Of a stretch of DNA of 64,000 nt, positions 8,302 through 16,255 are shown piece after piece. The position numbers were made by a program, and so were the translations under genes. The notes beneath the pieces are model-generated. The model had not been told where the DNA came from. It did not search any database and was given only the letters and a program-made list of their open reading frames with translations. The stretch is taken from the NCBI GenBank assembly GCA_965200925.1, contig OZ241738.1:1054001-1118000 (forward strand), written 5' to 3'. Origin of the DNA: WTGU01 sp965200925 (GTDB taxonomy: Bacteria; Pseudomonadota; Alphaproteobacteria; UBA828). Position 1 is the stretch's first letter, and every line of letters begins with the position of its first letter.

Positions 8302-9659
8302 TCCGCATCGTCGCGTTCCTCGTGGCGACCGTCGTGGTGGCGGCGGCCGCGGCTTGGCTCGCCGAGCAGCCGGGCCGCGTCCGGATCGACTGGGGGGACT
8401 ACACGGTCGAGACCTCGCCCGGAATCCTCGCCGGGGCCGTCGCGGCGGCGGCGGTGGCGGCGCTCGCGGCCGCCTTCGTGCTGCGGTTCCTGTGGGGCGG
8501 CCCCCGGCGGCTCGCGCGGGCGCGGCAACGCCGGCGCGAACGGGCGGGCTATCGCGCCCTGACCCAGGGCCTGGTCGCCGCCGCGGCGGGCGATCCGAAA
8601 CGGGCACGCCGGCTGGCACGGCGCGCCGACCTGCTGCTGGACGAGCCGCCGCTGACCCTGCTGCTCTCCGCCCAGGCCGCGCAGCTCGAAGGCGACGACC
8701 GGGCGGCGCGGGCCTCCTTCGAAGCGATGCTCGACCGGCCGACGACCGCCTTTCTCGGGTTGCGCGGCCTCCTGGTGCAGGCCGAGCGCGACGGCAATGC
8801 CGCGACCGCGCTGGGCTTGGCCGAGCGCGCCTTCGCGCTGCGCCCCGATACGCCCTGGGTGCTGACGGCGCTCCTGGAGCTCCAGACCCGCGCCCACCGG
8901 TGGTCGGACGCGCTCGTTACGGTGCGGAGAGTCCTCCACCAGGGCGCGATGGAAGACGCCGCCGCCCGCCGCCGGCAGGCGGGGTTGCTTTTCGAGCGGG
9001 CGCGGGCGCTGCGTGAGCAGGGCGAGGCCAGGGAGGCGCTGCACGCGGCGCAGGAGGCGCGCGGGATCGATGCCGCGTTCCTGCCGGCGGCGCTGCTCGC
9101 GGCGGGCCTCGCGAAGGAAGCGGGCCGCGGCAACGCGGCGATGCGCACCATCGAGGAGGCATGGCGCCATTGCCCCCATCCGGCGCTGGGCCGGTTGTTC
9201 GTCGCGCTTGACCCGGATCGCTCCCCTCCGAAGCGGCTGAAACGGGCCGAGACGCTGGCGGAGAGCAATGCCGGACACCCCGAAAGCCACATGCTCGTGG
9301 CGCGCCAAGCGCTCGAGGCGAAGCAATGGGGAACGGCGCGCCGGCACCTGGAGCGGGCCGCCGAGAGCCGCCCCACGGGCGTCGTGTACCGCCTCATGGC
9401 GCGCCTCGAAGAGGCGGAACGGGGCGATGGCGAGGAGGTCCGGCGCCTTCTCGAGCGGGCGAGCGAGGCCCCGCCCGACCCGGCTTGGCTCTGCGCCCGC
9501 TGCGCCTGCACGAGCCCCGCGTGGTCCATCGCCTGCGACCGCTGTGGCGCGTTCGATTCGATCGACTGGCGAATGCCGCCCCGGACCGACGCCGAAGCGC
9601 TGGCGGCAGAAGCGCCCGCCGCGCCGGACGCCCGCCCGGCGCACGCCGCCGCCAGCTGA
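8298..9659 (+). CDS. hemY: HemY-like TPR membrane protein
   Basis: A 453-residue membrane protein of the HemY family named for its place in heme operons, not a protoporphyrinogen oxidase. Two N-terminal membrane helices (about residues 4-20 and 38-63) are followed by a basic segment and a long run of tetratricopeptide-like helices. The C-terminus carries a zinc-ribbon-like pair, CARCAC and CDRC, near residues 395-420. The GTG start overlaps the stop of the preceding gene. HemY proteins are thought to organise late heme-synthesis enzymes at the membrane; the exact biochemical role is unsettled. Confidence 0.88.
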   Translation: MIRIVAFLVATVVVAAAAAWLAEQPGRVRIDWGDYTVETSPGILAGAVAAAAVAALAAAFVLRFLWGGPRRLARARQRRRERAGYRALTQGLVAAAAGDPKRARRLARRADLLLDEPPLTLLLSAQAAQLEGDDRAARASFEAMLDRPTTAFLGLRGLLVQAERDGNAATALGLAERAFALRPDTPWVLTALLELQTRAHRWSDALVTVRRVLHQGAMEDAAARRRQAGLLFERARALREQGEAREALHAAQEARGIDAAFLPAALLAAGLAKEAGRGNAAMRTIEEAWRHCPHPALGRLFVALDPDRSPPKRLKRAETLAESNAGHPESHMLVARQALEAKQWGTARRHLERAAESRPTGVVYRLMARLEEAERGDGEEVRRLLERASEAPPDPAWLCARCACTSPAWSIACDRCGAFDSIDWRMPPRTDAEALAAEAPAAPDARPAHAAAS

Positions 9660-9674
9660 GCGCTGTCTCCTTTC

Positions 9675-9707
9675 GAGGGGCGCGGCCCTCCAGGCCCGCC
9701 GTTTTTT
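9675..9707 (+). terminator. Possible terminator after hemY
   Basis: A short GC-rich hairpin (GAGGG at 9675 pairing with CCCTC at 9686) lies 16 bases after the hemY stop. A run of six T at 9702-9707 follows, after another GC-rich stretch. The gap between stem and T run makes this a weak intrinsic terminator. The first part of the element recurs after pgsA. Confidence 0.35.
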
Positions 9708-9770
9708 CGTCCCCCCACCCTCGCCGATGCTGTATCTTCCCCCCGACGCCACCCCTGCGGAGCGCCCTCC

Positions 9771-10355
9771 ATGACCCCCGACATCGGCGGCTTCATCGCC
9801 CTCGCCGCCCTCATGGTGGGCCTGATGGTCGGCCTCATCGGCTGGCTCCGCGCCGACACCATCCGCCGCACCGACCGCATTGAAAAGCGCCTTGAAGAGC
9901 AGGGAATCGCCTTCAACAAGCGCCTTGAAGAGCACGGGGCCACCCTCAACAAGCGCCTCCAAGAACAGGGAGTCGCCCTCGACAAGCGCCTCGAAGAGCA
10001 CAGGGCCACTCTCAACAAGCGCTTTGAAGAGCAGACGGGCGTCCTCAACGAGCGCATGGACCGCATGGAAAAGCGCCTGGACGGCCGAATGGACCGCATG
10101 GAGGCCGCCTTCAATGAGCGCATGGACCGTCTGGAGTCCAGCCTCGGCACCCTTCGCGAGCGCACGGCCCACCTGGAGATCACCTTCAACGAGCGCATGG
10201 ACAACCAGGACAAAGCGTTCGGCGAGCTCCGCGAGCGCATGGACAGGCAGGAGTCCGGGATCGGCGACCTGCGCGAGCGCACGGCGCATCTGGACGGGAT
10301 GCTCGACGGGCTGCGCGAGGCCATCGTCAACGCCACCCGCCGCAACGCCGCGTAA
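9771..10355 (+). CDS. Membrane-anchored coiled-coil protein made of 11-residue repeats
   Basis: No function recognised. The 194-residue protein starts with a membrane helix at about residues 5-26 and continues as one uninterrupted charged coiled coil. Residues 39-115 are seven consecutive 11-residue units of the form KRLEEQGIAFN, KRLEEHGATLN, KRLQEQGVALD and so on. They drift into ERMDRMEKRLD-type units and then into longer LRERTAHL blocks. An 11-residue period fits a right-handed hendecad coiled coil. The gene stands alone between the heme operon and the convergent importer operon. It could tether or space something at the inner membrane. Confidence 0.75.
   Translation: MTPDIGGFIALAALMVGLMVGLIGWLRADTIRRTDRIEKRLEEQGIAFNKRLEEHGATLNKRLQEQGVALDKRLEEHRATLNKRFEEQTGVLNERMDRMEKRLDGRMDRMEAAFNERMDRLESSLGTLRERTAHLEITFNERMDNQDKAFGELRERMDRQESGIGDLRERTAHLDGMLDGLREAIVNATRRNAA
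9885..10115 (+). repeat. 33-bp tandem repeats inside the coiled-coil gene
   Basis: Seven tandem 33-bp units encode the 11-residue repeats. The first five are similar enough at DNA level that unit number could change by slipped pairing without breaking the reading frame. Confidence 0.75.
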
Positions 10356-10446
10356 CCCCGCCCCGGTGCGCGGGGCTCGTCATGCACGAAGGACGAAGAA
10401 GAAGAGCAACAGGCCTGAAGACCCACGCATCTGACGAAAATGAAAA

Positions 10447-11286
10447 TTAGCGGGGGTTTTTACGGCGGCGGGATTGGATCACGGCGATGGCGGTGAGGGA
10501 AACGAGGATGATGAAGAAAGAGATGGCGGTGGTCACCGTGCCCAAGGCGTAGAGGGCCGGCGAAGTGACGTTCGTCGTCATGCTCCAGATCTCCAGCGGC
10601 AGGGTGTTGCGGGCGCCCACCGTGAAGGTGCTGCGCGGGAACTCGTCGTAGGAGAGCGTGAAGCCGAACAGAGCCACGGCGATGATCCCCGGCAGCAGCA
10701 ACGGAATCACCACGTAACGCATGACCTGGAGGCGGTTCGCGCCCAGGTCGCGCGCCGCCTCCTCCACTCGCGGGTCGAAGCGACTCAAGACGGCGAACAT
10801 GATGAGCAGACCGAAGGGGAGCGTCCAGGTGAGATGCGCGCCGAGCGCCGAGGAATACCAGTGGGCGTTCCATCCCAGAAGCTGGAGAAGCAGGGTAATG
10901 CCGACGCCCAACACCAGCCCCGGCACCACCAAGCTGCCGATCGCCGCGTAAAACACCAGGGAGTTGCCAGGAAAGCGGAGTCGGAAGGCGAGGCCCGCCG
11001 CCACCGAGAAGATCACCGTAACCGCGAGCAGCACCAGGGCCAGCGGCAGGGAGCGCGCGAAGGCGCCGCCCACGTCGCCCGTGCGCGCTTGGCCGAAAAG
11101 CGCCTCGAACCAGTGCAGCGAGAAGCCCTGCATGGGAAAGACCAGAGAGGCATTCGGCCCCTGGAAGGACAGGATGTAGATACAAAACATCGGGCCGTAA
11201 AGAAAAAGCACGAAGAAGGCGAAGAAGGCCGCAAGAGGGTAAAAGGTCCAGGGGCGGGGGCGGTGGAGTTTCGGCTGTCGGGGCAT
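10447..11286 (-). CDS. ABC transporter permease, PotC type
   Basis: Inner-membrane permease of a polyamine-type importer, 279 residues with about six membrane helices. The cytoplasmic coupling loop has the family pattern EEAARDLGANRLQVMRYVVIP (EAA motif) around residues 175-195. A strong ribosome site (AAGGAAGG) precedes the ATG at 11286. It is the last gene of the minus-strand run SDR-YtoQ-cupin-SBP-PotB-PotC. The substrate is not determinable from the permease. Confidence 0.88.
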   Translation of the reverse strand: MPRQPKLHRPRPWTFYPLAAFFAFFVLFLYGPMFCIYILSFQGPNASLVFPMQGFSLHWFEALFGQARTGDVGGAFARSLPLALVLLAVTVIFSVAAGLAFRLRFPGNSLVFYAAIGSLVVPGLVLGVGITLLLQLLGWNAHWYSSALGAHLTWTLPFGLLIMFAVLSRFDPRVEEAARDLGANRLQVMRYVVIPLLLPGIIAVALFGFTLSYDEFPRSTFTVGARNTLPLEIWSMTTNVTSPALYALGTVTTAISFFIILVSLTAIAVIQSRRRKNPR

Positions 11287-11355
11287 TCGGGGACCTTCCT
11301 TTCAACTCTGAAAAACGTGCAGATTTGAAGACCTGCGTACCGAGAAAAGAAGAAG

Positions 11356-12210
11356 TTAACCCGCCAGCTCCTTGCGGATGTCGACGACGCGGAGGACGCC
11401 CATGACCATCAGCACCACGACGACGAGCAGGACCACGGAACTCGCCGACGCGGTGGGATAGAGCAGGACGTTGATGTCCTCGAAGACGGTAGAGACGACG
11501 GAGGCGTTGCGCCCGCCGCTCATCACCTTGACGACGAAGAAATCCCCCATCACCAGCACGATGACGAAGATGGAGCCGAGCGCAATGCCGCTCCGCGAAA
11601 GGGGCACGATTACCTCGCGGAGAATACGCACGGGCCCTGCACCCGCGTCCCGCGCCGCCTCGATCAGCGTCTTGTCGATACGGGCCATGGAGTTGAAGAT
11701 CGGCACGATCATGAAAAGCGTGAACAGGTGGACGTAACTCACCACGACGGAGAAATCGGAGAATAACAACCATTCGATCGGCTCGTCGGCGATGCCCAGC
11801 CCGACCACCGCCTGGTTCACCAGCCCCTGCTTGCCGAGCAGGGGGATCCACGAAATCATGCGGATGATGTTGGAGGTCCAGAACGGCACGGTGCAGAGCA
11901 GGAAAAGCCCGATGGCGACCAGCAGGGAACGGACGTGGAACACCAGAAAATAGGCGATGGTGAAGCCTATCAGCAGGGTGATGACCCAGACGATCGCCGC
12001 GAATTTGAGGGTGCCGAGATAGAGCCGGAGCGTGTTCATGGTGGTGAACAGCTCGACGTAACTCTCCGCCGTGAGCGCCGGCCTCATCCCGAAAATCATG
12101 TCGTTTTCGAAGAAGCTGACCGCCAGCAGAACGCCCAGCGGCAGGACGAAAAAAAGCGCGAGGGCGAGGGCGAGCGGCGCGACCTTGAGATACGGCCGCG
12201 GCTTCCGCAC
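11356..12210 (-). CDS. ABC transporter permease, PotB type
   Basis: Partner permease of the same importer, 284 residues with six predicted membrane helices and the EAA-loop sequence IEAARDAGAGPVRILREVIV near residue 190. I chose the GTG at 12210, just after the binding-protein stop at 12231. The hydrophobic first helix begins 10 residues later (VAPLALALALFFVLPLGVLL). A longer frame reads through the binding-protein gene and is rejected. Located 69 bases upstream of potC. Confidence 0.88.
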   Translation of the reverse strand: MRKPRPYLKVAPLALALALFFVLPLGVLLAVSFFENDMIFGMRPALTAESYVELFTTMNTLRLYLGTLKFAAIVWVITLLIGFTIAYFLVFHVRSLLVAIGLFLLCTVPFWTSNIIRMISWIPLLGKQGLVNQAVVGLGIADEPIEWLLFSDFSVVVSYVHLFTLFMIVPIFNSMARIDKTLIEAARDAGAGPVRILREVIVPLSRSGIALGSIFVIVLVMGDFFVVKVMSGGRNASVVSTVFEDINVLLYPTASASSVVLLVVVVLMVMGVLRVVDIRKELAG

Positions 12211-12230
12211 GCCCCCGCCGCGCGCGCGGA

Positions 12231-13529
12231 TCAGGCCGTTTGCAGCTCGGTCCACTTCTTGAGCAGGAACTGGTGGTTGTCCATCAGCGTGTTCCAGCAC
12301 GCCATGTTGCCGAAGCGCTGGGAGAACGAGCCGCCGTCGCGGACGTGGCCCGCCTTCTCCATCGGGTTGCCGTAAGGATCGTCGATCCGGTCGGCGGCCG
12401 GCTTGCCTTCGTACCAGTAATCCCACTCGTAGGGCTGCATGAACCCCTTGGCGGTCTCGGCGACGCCCAGATAGTAGCCCTGCTTGGCGATGAACGCGCC
12501 CATCCAGCCGTCGTAATACCAGTTGAGATAGTCGTAGGCGGCACCCAGCCGCTTGCCCTCCAGGTGGCGCATCAGGCTGAGGCCGTTGCCCCAGCCTCGG
12601 TAGCCCTCTTCCAGCGGCTGATAGACGCAGGGCACGCCCTGGGCGCGCACGGCCGTCACCGCCGGCGACCACATGGACTGGATCACCACCTCGCCCGAGG
12701 TCATGAGCTGGACCGACTGGTCGAAGGTGCCCCACATCGCGCGCCAGTGGCCCTTCTTCTTGAGGTCGATGAGCCGGTCGACGGTCATCGAGATCTCGTC
12801 CTTGGTCATGTTGCCCTTGTCGGCATAGGTGTATTCGCCGGTGGATTCGATGGCCAGGGCGGCATCCATGATCATGATCGGCGGGATATCCATGCCGGCG
12901 GCGCGGCCGTTGAACTCGTCGTTGAAGAGCTCGTGCCAGTTGGCGATGGGCCGGCCGATGGCGACGGGCTGGATGCCGAGGGTGTCGGCGTTGAACACGC
13001 CGGGGATCATGGTGGCGTGGTCGGTGGTGCCGTCGGCGATGGCCCTGGCGTCTTCGTCGGTGAAATACATGACCTCATGGGGCGAGACGCCCTGGCGGGA
13101 GACCTGCTTGCCCTCGAACATGCCGTCCCGGTAGATCGACGTCACCTTGTCCCAATGCGTGATGCGGGCCGGGTCGATCGCCTGATAGACGCCGCGCGGC
13201 ACGGTGATGACGCGCATCCAGAGCTCGATATCGGCCACGTCGATGGAATCAGACTGGGTGGTGAGCCGGTTCAGCATCCCGGCGTGGTCGGTGACGGCCA
13301 TCTCCACGGTGAAGGGCAGGTCCTCCGTGGCCCGCTCGGCGATCTGGATGATCGTCGAATAGGACATGCCGGAATGGTTGATCACGATGTCCTTGGTGTC
13401 CTGCGCCCAAACGGTGGGGAAACCGCCCGCGGCCTTGGCGCCGGCCGCGAGGCCCGCGGCGGCGGCCGCGCCCTTCAGCAGGGTGCGCCGGCTCGGCCCG
13501 CGTTTCCGGTGTTCCGTGGTTCTCTGCAT
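12231..13529 (-). CDS. Tat-exported ABC substrate-binding protein, PotD/PotF type
   Basis: Periplasmic solute-binding protein of 432 residues. A twin-arginine signal is clear: SRRTLLKG followed by a hydrophobic Ala/Gly-rich stretch and cleavage near AQD at residue 43. The mature part resembles the spermidine/putrescine-binding fold of family 1/PotD proteins, rich in aromatic residues around likely ligand sites (YLNWYYDGWMGAF). GGAGGAG precedes the ATG. It heads the PotD-PotB-PotC order with no ATP-binding gene in the run. The true substrate may be a polyamine or another cationic or zwitterionic compound. Confidence 0.85.
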   Translation of the reverse strand: MQRTTEHRKRGPSRRTLLKGAAAAAGLAAGAKAAGGFPTVWAQDTKDIVINHSGMSYSTIIQIAERATEDLPFTVEMAVTDHAGMLNRLTTQSDSIDVADIELWMRVITVPRGVYQAIDPARITHWDKVTSIYRDGMFEGKQVSRQGVSPHEVMYFTDEDARAIADGTTDHATMIPGVFNADTLGIQPVAIGRPIANWHELFNDEFNGRAAGMDIPPIMIMDAALAIESTGEYTYADKGNMTKDEISMTVDRLIDLKKKGHWRAMWGTFDQSVQLMTSGEVVIQSMWSPAVTAVRAQGVPCVYQPLEEGYRGWGNGLSLMRHLEGKRLGAAYDYLNWYYDGWMGAFIAKQGYYLGVAETAKGFMQPYEWDYWYEGKPAADRIDDPYGNPMEKAGHVRDGGSFSQRFGNMACWNTLMDNHQFLLKKWTELQTA

Positions 13530-13647
13530 GATGGGCTCCTCCCTCGGCGGCCGGAGCGATGGTGCCAGCCCGCCGCCCCCATAGCCAAGACCGCCCGGTG
13601 CGGGCCGTCAAGGCCAAGTCGGCGTTTTTCGAGGCGCGCCGGGTTCG

Positions 13648-14109
13648 TCAGGGGTAGGGAGTGCCGGCTTTGCTGGTGAAGCGGACGGCGCCGGCACGTT
13701 TTTCGTAGACGAGGTCGATGTCGGGGTAGTGGGCGCGTTCCTCGTCGGCGCGGCTGCCGATTTCCAGCAGCAGGGCGTCGCGGGGGGAGCGGTTCACCAG
13801 ATGGTGGCCGTCGGCGATGCCGGCCGGAAAGGCCGCCGCCTCGCCCGCCCGCAGGACCGCCTCGCCGCCTTCCTCCACCAGTACGACCTCCCCCGCGACC
13901 ACGAACACCAATTCATCCTCCGCCTCGTGCCAGTGGCGCTGCGCGGTGGCGAAACCGGGCGGCAGGCGGGTCAGGTTCACGCCGAATTGCGTGAGGCCGC
14001 CGGCCTCCCCCAGCGCCCGGCGCGCGCGCCCCTCCGCCAACGCCTTGAAGGGTGCGGGGTAAGGCGCGCCGATCTTCTCCGGCACCCGGTCGATGGCGAT
14101 CTTCGGCAT
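13648..14109 (-). CDS. Cupin domain protein
   Basis: A 153-residue single-domain cupin. The metal-binding first motif is in QRHWHEAEDELVFVVAGE (two His and a Glu) at about residues 57-75. The second motif holds the PAGIADGHHLVN His pair near 95-105. Such proteins range from sugar isomerases to small dioxygenases and stress proteins; no specific reaction can be assigned. It starts one base after the stop of the YtoQ-like gene and is the gene before the importer operon, suggesting a role in metabolism of the imported compound. Confidence 0.85.
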   Translation of the reverse strand: MPKIAIDRVPEKIGAPYPAPFKALAEGRARRALGEAGGLTQFGVNLTRLPPGFATAQRHWHEAEDELVFVVAGEVVLVEEGGEAVLRAGEAAAFPAGIADGHHLVNRSPRDALLLEIGSRADEERAHYPDIDLVYEKRAGAVRFTSKAGTPYP

Positions 14110-14110
14110 G

Positions 14111-14581
14111 TCAGGCGCCCTCCGGCAGCCGCCCCGTCATGGCGTAGCACAGCAGGGCAACCACCTGCTCGGGCGTCTCAGCGACGGCGAGCGCGGCACC
14201 GTCCACCTCCTTCAGCGCGTGGCCGAGGGCGGATTCGTGGAGCACGATGACCGGCTTGTCCAGCGCGGCGGCGTAGCCGGCATCGAAGGCGGCGTTCCAC
14301 TGGCGGTATTTGTCGCCGAAGCGCACCACTACTACGTCGGCGCGGCGGATCAGCGTGCGGTTGCGGATGGCATTGACCCGCGCGCCCTTGTGGTCCTTCC
14401 AGAAGGGGTTTTCTTCGGCGCCCAGGATGGCGACGCCGCAATCGTCGCTCGCTTCGTGGTCGGTGACGGGCGAGACGAAGCCCGCCTCGAGCCCCGCCTC
14501 CGCCGCGCCGGCGCGGATGCGGTCGCGCCAATCGGTGTGGATCTCGCCCGAGAGATAGACCAGCCAGCCCGCTTCCGCCAT
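14111..14581 (-). CDS. YtoQ family protein
   Basis: A 156-residue protein of the YtoQ family, related in fold to nucleoside 2-deoxyribosyltransferases. Recognisable family sequence includes LVYLSGEIHTDWRD at the N-terminus, SPVTDHEASDDCG around residue 38 and FGDKYRQWNAAFDAGYAAAL around residue 88. The family's biochemical function is not established. Stop and start are separated from the cupin by one base, and the SDR gene ends 20 bases upstream, so the three are probably cotranscribed. Confidence 0.85.
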   Translation of the reverse strand: MAEAGWLVYLSGEIHTDWRDRIRAGAAEAGLEAGFVSPVTDHEASDDCGVAILGAEENPFWKDHKGARVNAIRNRTLIRRADVVVVRFGDKYRQWNAAFDAGYAAALDKPVIVLHESALGHALKEVDGAALAVAETPEQVVALLCYAMTGRLPEGA

Positions 14582-14601
14582 GGGATGCCCTTCCCTGCCC
14601 G

Positions 14602-15363
14602 TCAGTACTGGACGCCGTCGGTGAGCGCCCCGTCCACCTTGAGATTGGTGCCGGTGATGAAGCTCGCGCGCGGGCTCGCGAGGAAGACCGCGGCGGTCGC
14701 GACCTCTTCGGCGGTCGCCATGCGGCCCGTCTTGTTGAGGGCGAGCGCCTGCGCGAAGAACGCCGGGTCCTTCCGCTCAATGTCCTGCCAGAAGCCGCCC
14801 TCGAAATAGGTGTTGCCCGGCGAGACGGCATTGGCGCGGATGCCCTTCGGCGCGAGCTGGCGGGCGAGGCCGGCGGCGTAATGGATCAGCGCCGCCTTGA
14901 AGACGCCGTAGGGGCCGGCGGCGAAATCGATCTCGATGCCGGAGACGCTGGAGACGACCACGATGGAACCGGCGTCGGACTTCTCCAGATGCGGCAGCGC
15001 GGCCTCGACGGTATTCACCGTGTGCATCATGTCGACGGTGAACTCCTTGTGCCAGGATTCGGGCGCCGGCGTGGCCGCGAGGGCGCTCACGTTGGGTACC
15101 ACGATATCGAGGCCGCCGAATTCGGCTGCCGCGTCGGCGACCCAGCGGCGGAGCGCCTCCGCGTCCGCCACGTCGAGGGCGCGGCCGGTGGCGCGCACAC
15201 CCAGCCCGGCCAGAGCGGCGGCCGTCTCTTCCACGTCTGCCTCCGTGCGCGCACAGAGGGCGACGTCCGCGCCCTCCGCCGCAAAGGCTTCGGCGATGGC
15301 CCGCCCGATGCCCTTGGTGCCGCCGGTCACGAGGGCCTTCCTGCCCTTCAAGCCCAGGTCCAT
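14602..15363 (-). CDS. SDR family oxidoreductase
   Basis: Classical short-chain dehydrogenase of 253 residues. The NAD(P)-binding TGGTKGIG is at residue 13, the catalytic Ser is in VVSSVSG near 140, and the YxxxK active site is in YGVFK near 155. The internal NAG is replaced by PNVSAL, a variation seen in some SDRs. The start at 15363 gives the standard SDR N-terminus; a longer frame runs back through the tRNA-Ser gene and is rejected. First gene of the minus-strand run leading to the importer. Substrate unknown. Confidence 0.88.
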   Translation of the reverse strand: MDLGLKGRKALVTGGTKGIGRAIAEAFAAEGADVALCARTEADVEETAAALAGLGVRATGRALDVADAEALRRWVADAAAEFGGLDIVVPNVSALAATPAPESWHKEFTVDMMHTVNTVEAALPHLEKSDAGSIVVVSSVSGIEIDFAAGPYGVFKAALIHYAAGLARQLAPKGIRANAVSPGNTYFEGGFWQDIERKDPAFFAQALALNKTGRMATAEEVATAAVFLASPRASFITGTNLKVDGALTDGVQY

Positions 15364-15492
15364 GGCCGCCTCCCCTGCCCTTGCGCGCCGCCGTCGGCGG
15401 TACCGCGGGGCATGGTGACCGATGCGGCGGCCCGCGTCCATGCCTCGCGCGGTCTTGAACGCCGCGCCGCGTGCTGCTGATATGGCCGCGCC

Positions 15493-15577
15493 GGATGGGT
15501 GGCCGAGCGGTTTAAGGCACCGGTCTTGAAAACCGGCAGGGGCACGCCCCTCGTGGGTTCGAATCCCACCCCATCCG
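15493..15577 (+). tRNA. tRNA-Ser (anticodon TGA)
   Basis: An 85-base tRNA with a long variable arm. Acceptor stem GGATGGG pairs with CCCATCC, and the T arm is GTGGG-TTCGAAT-CCCAC. The anticodon stem CCGGT/ACCGG encloses CTTGAAA, giving TGA at 15527-15529 and reading UCA. CCA is not encoded; the genome has CCG after the discriminator G. Confidence 0.95.
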
Positions 15578-15725
15578 CCGCCACCCTTTCCGGGCCGTTC
15601 CGGGCGGCCCAAAACTCCGACCAAACACCATCCTCCACCGCGACACACACATCACGCCGGCAGCCCACAAGCCCTCTCAATCCCTCCCGAGGCGGATGTG
15701 GTTGGTGACGAGTATCGCGGCGATG

Positions 15726-16063
15726 TTAGAAGGCGCCGAAAATGCGCGCGGCGATGGCGATGCCGAGCGCCGCCAGAAAGCCGAGAAACAAGCCCAGACC
15801 CCATTTCGCGCCGTCGATCCTCCCTTTGAGGCCAGCGATGTCGTTCTCAAATCGGCGATGCCGGCCTTGATGGCCTTGTTATCGGCCTTGATGTCGCGGA
15901 CATCGGCTTTCACGGTGCCAAGCTCCGCTCTCACGGTGCCAAGCTCCGCCTTCACGGTACCGAGCTCCGCCTTGGTGGCGAGTTGTCCAAGGTCAGCCTT
16001 GGTGGCGGAGCGGTCGCCGGCGTTGCCGATGGCCGACGCGACGGCGGATGCAGTCATGGCCAT
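15726..16063 (-). pseudogene. Frameshifted small coiled-coil/membrane protein gene
   Basis: From the ATG at 16063 the frame encodes MAMTASAVASAIG, then SATKADL and a series of seven-residue coiled-coil units (KAELGTV, RAELGTV, KADVRDI, KADNKAI). After KAGIADL near 15855 this frame turns into an Arg/Ser-rich tail ending at 15677. One base over, the reading continues as ENDIAGLKGRIDGAKWGLG, then a hydrophobic segment LFLGFLAALGIAIAARIFG and a stop at 15726. That is the tail expected for this coiled-coil plus C-terminal membrane-anchor type, so a single-base loss near 15852 is likely. A sequencing error would look the same. Confidence 0.7.
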
Positions 16064-16165
16064 GTGCGGACGCTACGCCGGTGCGGCCCCGTCCGCAAGC
16101 ATGCATTGTCCACGGCGTTCCATTCCCGACCGTCCGGTTCCCCGTGCACAAGGCAAGGGGAGAAG

Positions 16166-16185
16166 CGCGCGCCCGAAAAACGAAA
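16166..16185. repeat. 20-bp repeat, copy 1
   Basis: An exact 20-base match to 22943-22962, containing CCCGAAAAACGAAA. Both copies lie in divergent intergenic regions on the same strand. No function known. Confidence 0.6.
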
Positions 16186-16255
16186 GAGGGAGCGTTGCGG
16201 CGGTGAGTGGGTGGGGGCATTGTGGGGTGGGCAAACGCGAGGAGACGAGAAGGCG

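Noticed and set aside
8298..9659. Protoporphyrinogen oxidase assignment for hemY
   Set aside because: The protein has two membrane helices, TPR-like helices and a zinc ribbon, and no FAD-binding motif. It is the proteobacterial HemY membrane protein, not the oxidase of Gram-positive bacteria.
9885..10115. CRISPR array
   Set aside because: The 33-bp units are contiguous without spacers and encode a regular coiled coil. No cas genes are present.
10362..10390. Motif CGGTGCGCGGG after the coiled-coil gene that recurs near 47151
   Set aside because: Short GC-rich similarity with a weak hairpin; not long enough to separate from background at this base composition.
10407..11350. Imperfect direct repeats (TGAAGACC-like) flanking potC
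   Set aside because: Similarity is limited to about 19 of 28 bases, with no transposase or target-site duplication.
15677..15725. Arg/Ser-rich C-terminal tail of the frame starting at 16063
   Set aside because: The tail follows an evident frameshift; the adjacent frame restores the expected membrane anchor and stops earlier.
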